64,000 nucleotides of DNA, taken from assembly GCF_003477885.1 (NCBI RefSeq), contig NZ_QUEE01000008.1, positions 124,001-188,000 on the forward strand. Reading direction: 5' to 3'. The notes beneath the pieces were generated by a model. The model saw only the letters and a program-made list of their open reading frames with translations, had not been told where the DNA came from and did not search any database. The position numbers and the translations under genes are program-made. Positions within the stretch are counted from its first letter, which is position 1. The number at the start of each line of letters is the position of its first letter. The stretch is from Lachnotalea sp. AF33-28 (lineage in GTDB: Bacteria; Bacillota; Clostridia; Lachnospirales; Lachnospiraceae). Below, in pieces: positions 7,791-15,203 of this stretch.

Positions 7791-9254
7791 ATGAAACCAC
7801 AAGAAACAAAATTTTCATTTGTATATAACGAAATTAAGCAGAGCATTTTGGATGGGCAGATACCTCAAGGAAATGCCTTGCCATCTTCAAGGATGTATTG
7901 CGAACAATTCCATGTTAGCAGATATACGATTAACCGCGTTTTTGACATGTTGAGGGAGGAAGGATTGATTGATATTCAGCCTCGCCTTGTACCGATTGTT
8001 GTTTCAACAAAAGAGGCTTTTAATACATCAAACGCTGTTTTTGAGGTTTTAAAACAAAAGAAAAGCATTTTACAGGTATATCAAACTTTTGCTCTAATAC
8101 TTCCTTCACTTTGGGTTTTTGCTTTGCAGGGGTGTGATGTGGAGGTACTGCCTCACTATAAACAGGCTGTGAAAGCATTGCGTTTAGGACATACCGCCGA
8201 TGGATGGCGTCCTTCCTCTAAATTAGGGCATGATGTATTAAGAATCGGTGGGAATTCTTTATTCAGCGAACTATATTCTACATTTTGCCTTTATAATAAG
8301 CTGGCATTTTTTACTAAAGATTGTCCCTATTTCTCCAACCACTTTTTTCCGGGATCTGCATCTGTAACCGGTGTTATTATTGATGTATTAAAAGGCGATG
8401 ATCCACTCACAAAGTACAATCAGTTATCAAATATGTACCAAAAACTTACGGATTCTATTGAAAATACGTTAAATTACCTGTCAGAGACAACACCAAAATG
8501 TCCTTCGCAAACTGGTTTGAGGTTTTCGTGGAATCCCATGCGTGGTCAGGATTATTATTACTCAAAAATTGTTGATGACATAAATCTTAAAATCGGTCTT
8601 GGTAAATACCCTATGGGAATATTTCTTCCATATGAAAAGCAACTGGCTAGCCAGTATGATGTCTCTATATCAACGGTCAGAAAAGCTTTGTCAGAACTCG
8701 AACAGAGAGGTTTCGTAAAGACGCTAAATGGTAAAGGCACTATAGTTATAGAACCGGATGATACTAAACTTCATCAGTTGGCGCTTAATACCGGGTATGT
8801 AGAAAAATCTTTGCGTTACCTTCATGCCTTACAACTAATGGTATTGATTATTCGTCCAGCAGCTTTAGTTGCAGCTCCGCAGTTTACGAAAGCAGAACTG
8901 GAAGAGTTAGCAAACAGATTTACTTCTCCTGGCTCTATTTATTTAGCAGATATTTTGAAAACCATAATGAAACATACCACGTTAGAACCTTTCTATGTTA
9001 TATTATCTGAAACCAATCATCTTCTTGAATGGGGGCATCATTTTGCTTATTATCCGTCCAAGAAACGTACAATTTCATATCTCAACAAGCAAGTCATTAT
9101 TGCATTTCAGCAGTTAAGGGAAGGGAATGTAGACTCCTTTGCGGATGGCATAGCAGATTGTTACCGTTACAATTTGAGTCGTATGAAGAAGAATATGATA
9201 GAAAAATATAAGTTTCGTAATGTAGCTAATATTCGGGTGCCGGAAAAATACTAG
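7791..9254 (+). CDS. Transcriptional regulator with two GntR-type helix-turn-helix domains
   Basis: A 487-residue protein. The first winged helix, about residues 8-70, reads YNEIKQSILDGQIPQGNALP, then SRYTINRVFDMLREEGLI. The second, about 258-325, reads GIFLPYEKQLASQYDVSIST, then VRKALSELEQRGFVKTLNGKG. Both match the GntR DNA-binding pattern; most GntR proteins have one. Neither an aminotransferase (MocR), FCD nor UTRA domain is recognised in the remaining helical regions (80-250, 330-487). The ATG follows AGGAGATGAG. It is divergent from the phosphorelay operon across a 158-bp region, so it may regulate that operon as well as itself. Confidence 0.8.
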   Translation: MKPQETKFSFVYNEIKQSILDGQIPQGNALPSSRMYCEQFHVSRYTINRVFDMLREEGLIDIQPRLVPIVVSTKEAFNTSNAVFEVLKQKKSILQVYQTFALILPSLWVFALQGCDVEVLPHYKQAVKALRLGHTADGWRPSSKLGHDVLRIGGNSLFSELYSTFCLYNKLAFFTKDCPYFSNHFFPGSASVTGVIIDVLKGDDPLTKYNQLSNMYQKLTDSIENTLNYLSETTPKCPSQTGLRFSWNPMRGQDYYYSKIVDDINLKIGLGKYPMGIFLPYEKQLASQYDVSISTVRKALSELEQRGFVKTLNGKGTIVIEPDDTKLHQLALNTGYVEKSLRYLHALQLMVLIIRPAALVAAPQFTKAELEELANRFTSPGSIYLADILKTIMKHTTLEPFYVILSETNHLLEWGHHFAYYPSKKRTISYLNKQVIIAFQQLREGNVDSFADGIADCYRYNLSRMKKNMIEKYKFRNVANIRVPEKY

Positions 9255-9420
9255 TTAACAAGGACATAGCAAAAGCCGGAAAGCAGTGTCAAGGGTAAAA
9301 TGAATGAACTGCATCACACTCTTGATACTGCTCCCGGCGTTTCCTTTTGTGTGAACAAAGCGCTAAACCCACAGTGTCGCTTTAGCGGCTCTGTTCTTAA
9401 ATCTTTCTTTTTCCTACGCG

Positions 9421-9642
9421 TATTCCTGCACCCAGTGGCATGACGCCCAATGGCTTATTGATGGCGTTGATGCTCTGCTTTACGTGCCTGCCGCTTTGAA
9501 CAAACGGGCATATATGGTCAAGGGTGATGGTAACAAGGTAGCCATCACCTGTGACAGCGGTCATTTTGCTGGCATTGACCTTGGCATTGGAAAATATCAT
9601 TTTGAAGTTGGCGCAGGTAAAGAAAATTTTGAATGGGCATAA
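9421..9642 (+). pseudogene. C-terminal remnant of an unidentified protein
   Basis: A continuous frame without a start codon reads LIDGVDALLYVPAALNKRAY and ends GIGKYHFEVGAGKENFEW plus A and stop. The ending resembles the beta-rich C-terminus of some glycosidases, but this is a guess. The rest of 9255-9735 holds no intact gene; the overlapping minus-strand ORF at 9397-9732 is taken as a shadow. Confidence 0.3.
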
Positions 9643-9650
9643 AACATAAA

Positions 9651-9687
9651 ACTCCTCACAGCCGGTTATGGCAGTGAGGAGTAATTT
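9651..9687 (+). terminator. Hairpin terminator after the remnant
   Basis: ACTCCTCAC (9651-9659) pairs with GTGAGGAGT (9674-9682) and is followed by AATTTTAT on the plus strand. Confidence 0.55.
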
Positions 9688-9735
9688 TATATTTTGATGA
9701 TTGCAAACAGGGGCGTCATCCCAGGATATCACTGC

Positions 9736-9966
9736 CTAAAGCCCCTGTGTACGAAACATTTCTGCCATTTCATCGGCAGTTTCCTGTAAAATAGACCGAA
9801 AATTCTTTTCTAAGAAGCACAGAATGGGGAGCCTTTCGGCATACCCGTAGGAGAAGTCTATGCCAATGGCAGACTGTAGCAGCTTTTGGCACAGAATAGT
9901 GGCATACCGTGAAATACCGGGCTGCCCTGGGGCGGCCCGGTACATTTGATCAGATGACAGATCCAC
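9736..9966 (-). CDS. Small hypothetical protein overlapping the vWA gene
   Basis: A 76-residue ORF with a GTG start inside the last codons of the vWA gene (17-bp overlap). It is rich in aromatic and hydrophobic residues and ends in an acidic helix (ETADEMAEMF). No family is recognised. The overlap suggests translational coupling to the vWA protein, but no independent evidence shows that it is expressed. Confidence 0.35.
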   Translation of the reverse strand: MDLSSDQMYRAAPGQPGISRYATILCQKLLQSAIGIDFSYGYAERLPILCFLEKNFRSILQETADEMAEMFRTQGL

Positions 9967-11326
9967 AGCACTGGAAATCCGTATCTATATTATGAGCGAT
10001 TACACGTGCCCTGAAATTCCTGGAATTGCACATTGCTTCAGGAGACCCGCCGGAGACGTCCAGGTCTTCCGGAAGCACGAATTTGATACATCTGACAAGC
10101 ACATCCCGGCAGGTGGGAAAATGATGAGCCGGCACGGTGATGGTTTTCATGCCACGGGGATATTCGTTGCCCTGTGGATCTACCTCGGTGAGAATAATGC
10201 CGAGGGCGACGCGTCTGTTGGGGCAGACATTTCTGATGTTCACGTCGAGCTGCAGAATTCGCCCGAGTGATTCCAGATAGGCGTCTCCAATTTCATATTC
10301 GATAGAATCCTGGCATTCACCGACAGTGATGTCGATCGGTTCCGGACATGCTTCCGGCTCTATGACAATGCCGCAGTCTACTTCAACGGTCGGGGCAGGG
10401 AAAACAACCTGGTTATGCTCCGTATCCGTATAAGTGATGGACTGGTTTACGGGTTCTGTGCCGGAGGTGCCGGTAACGTGTTTTACAAAGAAACTTAAGG
10501 ATGCGCCCTCGTTGGCAGTGGTGCCCAACTCGTCAATGGTCCAGCGTAGCGCGGTGCTGGTCAGAAGGCTGGCGATTCCTTTGGATGGCGTCTGGACGCC
10601 GGTGATGATGAAGTTCGGAGTGACTACTTCATTAATGACTATATTGGTAGCGCCCGGTTTGGATATATTGGCGGCGAGATCGGCAAACAGATCTTCCAGC
10701 TGTGCATCATCGGGTGTTACGGCCACGTGGGACGTGTCCGGATCAGTGGCCCACTCGTTCAGGACAGAGACATCGATTCCGTCAGCGCCCACCAGCCCGA
10801 TGCAGTAGATGATGATCCCGGCCGCTCGTGCGGCCGCCGCGATGGGATTCGGATTCGGACCGGCAGTGGTCTTGCCGTCGGTGAACATGACCATGACCCT
10901 GGCGTTGGTAGATTGCGGATTGAACAGTTCCGTCGCTTTGGTAAATGCATCCGCATGGTTTGTAGACCCGCCGGCACTCAAGCTGTCGACAGCTGTTTTA
11001 AGAGCGGCTACCGATGTGATGAGCTGCGTATTCTGCGTGGCTGTATCTGAAAAGCTCACAATGCCGATTCTGCTTCCGGAACCGATATTGCCATCCTGTG
11101 AGCCGTCGGTTGCTTCATCAATGATATCAATGAACTTTTTGGCGCCCTTTTTCAGATTGGCCAAAGGGCTGCCGGCCATACTTCCGGACCGGTCAAGTAT
11201 CAGTACGATATCAGTAGGGTGGCTGCTGATATCCGGTGAGGCGGAAAGAGCCAGAGTTACCTGCAGTGAACCGGTACAATCTATTCGGTCAGTGCTGACC
11301 GTTTTATTGGAAATATTAACACCCAT
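9950..11326 (-). CDS. von Willebrand factor A (vWA) domain protein
   Basis: About 458 residues. The vWA domain occupies roughly 35-220 with a complete metal-ion-dependent adhesion site: DRSGS (DIVLILDRSGSMAG), a threonine in GGSTNHADA and an aspartate in MFTDGKT. A beta-rich middle region follows, then a cysteine-rich C-terminal domain (CPEPIDITVGEC, CPNRR, CRDVLVRC, FQCCGS). There is no signal peptide or anchor, so the protein is probably cytoplasmic or released another way. The ATG at 11326 is preferred over one at 11341 because a G-rich site precedes it. A small ORF overlaps its 3' end. The function is unknown; vWA domains usually mediate metal-dependent protein contacts. Confidence 0.85.
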   Translation of the reverse strand: MGVNISNKTVSTDRIDCTGSLQVTLALSASPDISSHPTDIVLILDRSGSMAGSPLANLKKGAKKFIDIIDEATDGSQDGNIGSGSRIGIVSFSDTATQNTQLITSVAALKTAVDSLSAGGSTNHADAFTKATELFNPQSTNARVMVMFTDGKTTAGPNPNPIAAAARAAGIIIYCIGLVGADGIDVSVLNEWATDPDTSHVAVTPDDAQLEDLFADLAANISKPGATNIVINEVVTPNFIITGVQTPSKGIASLLTSTALRWTIDELGTTANEGASLSFFVKHVTGTSGTEPVNQSITYTDTEHNQVVFPAPTVEVDCGIVIEPEACPEPIDITVGECQDSIEYEIGDAYLESLGRILQLDVNIRNVCPNRRVALGIILTEVDPQGNEYPRGMKTITVPAHHFPTCRDVLVRCIKFVLPEDLDVSGGSPEAMCNSRNFRARVIAHNIDTDFQCCGSVI

Positions 11327-11417
11327 TTTGTTTTCCCCCATAGTTTATTTGACCTGTTTCAGGTCTGATATAGTATATGCCAAAGCGGGCAGAATGTACT
11401 GCAGGGTTGTCCGGCCA

Positions 11418-11446
11418 TTGTAAAAGTGCCAGAGTATCTGTATAAT
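11418..11446 (+). promoter_or_regulatory. Promoter of the UvrA2-like gene
   Basis: TTGTAA (11418-11423), 17-bp spacer, perfect TATAAT (11441-11446), 29 bp before the start codon. A second candidate, TTGACC with TAGTAT 16 bp on, lies at about 11348-11375. Confidence 0.75.
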
Positions 11447-11475
11447 AGATCAAAGAAAATTTCAAAGGAGGCAGA

Positions 11476-13923
11476 ATGGCGGATATACAAATAATCGGGG
11501 CACATGAGGGTAATCTAAAAAATATTACACTTAGTATACCAAAACATAAGCTTGCGGTGTTCACGGGAGTATCCGGTTCGGGCAAGACAACACTGCTGTT
11601 GGACGTACTGTTTAATGAATGCCAGCGTATGTATCTGGAAGCGTTGTCCCTGGAGGGGATCCATAAGCCTGGGGTGGAGAAAATCAGAGGCGCTTCACCT
11701 GCGGTGCTGATTACGCAGACGGAAAGCAACCGGAATCCCCGTTCGACGGTGGGAACCAGGACGGATGTATACACGGATCTTAGGATGATCTATGAAAAGC
11801 TTGGTGTCCGGACCTGCCCGTACTGCGGCGGCACGATCTCGGCAGCGGACTGCATTGAGGAAACCGAAAAAAACGGCAATGATTTTTATGTCTATATGTA
11901 CTGCAGCAGATGCGGGAAAAGGATGCATAAGATTACAAGGACCGATTTCTCCTTTAATACAAAGGAGGGGGCATGCCCGGCCTGCGAAGGGTTGGGCAGA
12001 GTGCACAGCATCAGAAAAGAAGCGGTCGTCGATGAGTCGCTTTCCCCGGAAAACGGCGCTATACGCTGCTTTGAGAAGCAGTATTGTAAATACCAGATCT
12101 CCGTTTTATTTAATGCATTTCGACATTTCGGCATATTGCCGGCTGCCGATACGCCGGTCTGTCAGTACAGCAGTCTGCAGAAAGCAATTTTCTACAACGG
12201 AGCCGGCTGTGAGGAGGTAAGGAAGGCATTCGGCATCCGTACAGTGCCTAAAACAGCGGCAGAGGGAAGATTTGAAGGGATCTATCCGATATTGTGGCGG
12301 CGCCTGGCAGAAAAAAAAGGAGACTTAAGGCAGCTGGATGCCTGGTTCGACACCGTGGAATGCCCGGAGTGCAAGGGCGAGAGGCTCGGCAATCCGGGAC
12401 GTGATGTGATGGTAAACGGCATCCGCCTGCCCCAGCTTTCAGAGTATTCCCTTGAAAAGCTCTGTCGGTGGGTATGCGGGCTAAGGGACTCGCTCGACAC
12501 AAGAAGGCTGGAACTCGTTGAGGCATATCTTAGGGATATAGAAACGAAACTAAAACGGTATATCAATGTTGGAATCGGTTATCTAACGCTGGACCGGCAG
12601 ATGATAACGCTGTCCGGAGGGGAGCAGCAGCGGCTGAAACTGGCTGCCGCGCTGGATTCGGATCTGTCCGGAGTGATCTATATCCTGGATGAGCCGACGG
12701 CCGGACTGCACCCAAAAGATACGGAGGGACTGATCAGGATACTGAAAAAGCTGCGTGATCAGGAGAACACGGTGCTTATTATAGAACATGATATGGATGT
12801 GATGGCGGCTGCGGATATAATCATTGATATAGGACCGGGAGCCGGAAAATACGGCGGAGAAGTGGTGGCCGCCGGCACGCTTCTAGACATCCGGAGAGAG
12901 AAGCGCTCTGTCACCGGACGCTATCTCCTTAAGCCTCCTGCAAACCGGCATATATCTCGTACGGCGTCTGGCAGCGTTCATATAGAACATGCAGACCTTT
13001 TTAATCTGAAAGATATTTCGGTGGATATTCCCACGGGCTGTTTTGTGTCTGTCACTGGCCCCTCGGGATCCGGCAAATCCACACTGGTCTTTGAGGTGCT
13101 CGCTAAGGGCAGGCAGGGCACGGCACATAACTGCGTGACAGGACTGGAAAAGTTTGACGATATCGTCAGGATTGAACAGTCTGCACTTGCCAGAATGAGA
13201 CGTTCCAATGTGGCTACGTATTCCGATGTTTATTCGGAAATCCGTTCGGTTTTTGCCAGGACACGTGAGGCGGCAGAGGCAGGACTTACGGCAAAGCATT
13301 TCTCGTTTAATACCCCGGGGGGCAGATGCGAAACCTGCGGCGGGCTCGGGTATATTGAAAACAATATGCTGTTTTTTTCCAATACTGAGATCACCTGTCC
13401 TTGCTGCCACGGCAGCCGTTTCAGCGAAGAAGTGCTGGCAGTGAGGTATAAGGGGCTATCCGTAAAGGAAGTTCTGGATCTTTCCGTCGAGGAGGCGGCG
13501 GAAGTATTTAACGGACATAAAAGCATCATGGCAGCATTAAATCTGCTCACGGAAGTGGGCCTTAAGTATCTGCAGCTTGGACAGACCCTGACCACGCTGT
13601 CGGGAGGTGAGGGGCAAAGGCTGAAGCTCGCCAGAGAACTGATCGGCAGCGGCAGAACACGCCATAACCTCTATCTTATGGATGAGCCTACCACAGGGCT
13701 GCACCCAGCGGATATAGATCATTTCCTGAAGCTTCTAAACCGGCTGGTGGATAGCGGCAGCACAGTTGTGGTGGTGGAGCACAATCAGCAGATTATAAGA
13801 AACAGCGATTGGGTGATTGATCTGGGACCTGTGGGCGGAGAGAACGGAGGATATGTGCTGTATGAGGGAACTCCGGAAGAAATGAAACGTTCGGCGGCCA
13901 GCGTGACCGCCAGATATCTGTAG
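11476..13923 (+). CDS. UvrA2-like ABC-type ATPase
   Basis: An 815-residue UvrA-family protein, shorter than housekeeping UvrA (about 940). It has two ABC ATPase halves: Walker A GVSGSGKTTL at about 31 and GPSGSGKSTL at about 527, signatures LSGGEQQR (about 377) and LSGGEGQR (about 707), and Walker B with YILDEPTAGLHP and LMDEPTTGLHP. Zinc-binding cysteines are visible (CPYCGG, CSRCG, CPACEG; CETCGG, CPCCHG). Short UvrA2-type proteins lack part of the UvrB-binding region and are linked to DNA-damage or antibiotic tolerance. The gene stands alone behind its own promoter, with an AAAGGAGG site before the ATG. A role in protection from DNA-binding drugs is inference. Confidence 0.9.
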   Translation: MADIQIIGAHEGNLKNITLSIPKHKLAVFTGVSGSGKTTLLLDVLFNECQRMYLEALSLEGIHKPGVEKIRGASPAVLITQTESNRNPRSTVGTRTDVYTDLRMIYEKLGVRTCPYCGGTISAADCIEETEKNGNDFYVYMYCSRCGKRMHKITRTDFSFNTKEGACPACEGLGRVHSIRKEAVVDESLSPENGAIRCFEKQYCKYQISVLFNAFRHFGILPAADTPVCQYSSLQKAIFYNGAGCEEVRKAFGIRTVPKTAAEGRFEGIYPILWRRLAEKKGDLRQLDAWFDTVECPECKGERLGNPGRDVMVNGIRLPQLSEYSLEKLCRWVCGLRDSLDTRRLELVEAYLRDIETKLKRYINVGIGYLTLDRQMITLSGGEQQRLKLAAALDSDLSGVIYILDEPTAGLHPKDTEGLIRILKKLRDQENTVLIIEHDMDVMAAADIIIDIGPGAGKYGGEVVAAGTLLDIRREKRSVTGRYLLKPPANRHISRTASGSVHIEHADLFNLKDISVDIPTGCFVSVTGPSGSGKSTLVFEVLAKGRQGTAHNCVTGLEKFDDIVRIEQSALARMRRSNVATYSDVYSEIRSVFARTREAAEAGLTAKHFSFNTPGGRCETCGGLGYIENNMLFFSNTEITCPCCHGSRFSEEVLAVRYKGLSVKEVLDLSVEEAAEVFNGHKSIMAALNLLTEVGLKYLQLGQTLTTLSGGEGQRLKLARELIGSGRTRHNLYLMDEPTTGLHPADIDHFLKLLNRLVDSGSTVVVVEHNQQIIRNSDWVIDLGPVGGENGGYVLYEGTPEEMKRSAASVTARYL

Positions 13924-13929
13924 AAAGAT

Positions 13930-13956
13930 GCGGCCCCCGGCTTTGCCGGGGGCCGC
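13930..13956 (+). terminator. Terminator between the convergent UvrA2 and GGDEF genes
   Basis: A perfect 12-bp stem GCGGCCCCCGGC/GCCGGGGGCCGC with a TTT loop, lying between convergent genes; a short T-run follows on the plus strand. Confidence 0.65.
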
Positions 13957-13991
13957 ACCTATGATGATTTTTCTGGTGCGACAGCTCCTTT

Positions 13992-15203
13992 TTATGAAAT
14001 GCAGACCCGGTTTTTGCCGGAAGATTTTGCCCGGTACATCTGCATGTCCGCCTGTTCCAGCGCGGCGTTTATATCCTGGCCGTCTATGAGGCGGCAGGCA
14101 CCGATGCTGACGGTGATCGGGCTTTGCTGGCCTTCGAAGTAAATATGACCGGCGCAGCGAGAGCAGACTTGTTGCCCAATGCCGGCCAATTGTGCATCTT
14201 CGCGCAGTGGCAGCAGCAGGACAAATTCTTCGCCCCCGTACCGGCCCGCTACGGCGCCCTCACATATGCCGTTTAAAATCTCCGATATCTTTTTGAGAAC
14301 AAGATCGCCGGTACTGTGTCCGTATGTGTCGTTGATCCGTTTAAAATCGTCGATATCAATCATATACAGGCCATAACCGGCCAGACCACCCGCATCCTCC
14401 CTGGATTCCAGCAGATTCTGGGCTTCCACAAAAAATCCGTTCCGGTTTTGGATGCCCGTCAAAGGATCGTGGTTTGCCTGTGAAACAGCCTGGGCATAGC
14501 GGCTGATGTTTTCGAGAGCGTTGCTGATACCGGTGGCCAGAGAATTCATAATTTCACAGTTCCCGCGGTCATAAGCCGCATACTGGGCGCTGTAGAGGAG
14601 CAGGTAGCCCAGATTCATATCCTGATAGAGCAGCGGCACAAACAGCAGCGAACCTTGATCGGATTCATGGGATTCCCTGAAGATGCTGCGGATCATCCGG
14701 TTGGAGGCCAGAATCAGCGGCGATTTGCTGTCCCGGTACTTTAACAGCAGAGGATGCGCATCGGAGATCTGAGCTTTCTTCCCTTCATCTGCGGGGTATA
14801 CGGACAGCATGCCGGTTACTGCCGAACGGATCAGAAGCAGCAGATCGTCCACGGGCAGTATGAGCGGAAGTTCCCTCATCAGGATCAGAAGGATGCTCTG
14901 ATAGTCCAGCGCGGAAACCAGCTTCTGAATCAGGCCGGATGTCTGCTGCAACTGCTTAAACAGCCGTTCATAAGCATACTGTGAGGCTTTTTGCTGCATC
15001 GCTTCAGTCTCGGCTGCAGTGATGGCATCCACCACCTTCATCGAAGCCCGATGGATTTCATCCAGCTGTATATACAGGGAATGCGATTTTTCTATCTCTC
15101 CCCAACTGTCATAAAATGCCGCCGCATCGCGAAGCAGCGTGCTCTGATCCAGCATGGATTCCTCCTGCTGGGCAAGCAGCTGTGTAAAACAGCGGTCAGC
15201 CAT
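13992..15203 (-). CDS. GGDEF diguanylate cyclase; likely C-terminal half of a frameshifted HD-GYP/TPR/GGDEF protein
   Basis: A 403-residue ORF. Residues 1-60 are TPR-like, a GAF-like domain follows (about 90-225), then a GGDEF domain with RYGGEEF. The frame is open upstream to 15284 and reads AGLDEHNVIFARAVYHCWHG before the stated ATG, a natural continuation of the TPR-like helices of the preceding ORF, which lies in another frame. The two are most simply one gene with a single-base shift between about 15203 and 15284. No ribosome site precedes the ATG at 15203. The GGEEF form is active in many cyclases. Confidence 0.75.
   Translation of the reverse strand: MADRCFTQLLAQQEESMLDQSTLLRDAAAFYDSWGEIEKSHSLYIQLDEIHRASMKVVDAITAAETEAMQQKASQYAYERLFKQLQQTSGLIQKLVSALDYQSILLILMRELPLILPVDDLLLLIRSAVTGMLSVYPADEGKKAQISDAHPLLLKYRDSKSPLILASNRMIRSIFRESHESDQGSLLFVPLLYQDMNLGYLLLYSAQYAAYDRGNCEIMNSLATGISNALENISRYAQAVSQANHDPLTGIQNRNGFFVEAQNLLESREDAGGLAGYGLYMIDIDDFKRINDTYGHSTGDLVLKKISEILNGICEGAVAGRYGGEEFVLLLPLREDAQLAGIGQQVCSRCAGHIYFEGQQSPITVSIGACRLIDGQDINAALEQADMQMYRAKSSGKNRVCIS

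Noticed and set aside
9397..9732. A 111-codon minus-strand ORF
   Set aside because: No ribosome site, and it overlaps a hairpin and a plus-strand coding remnant with more protein-like sequence.
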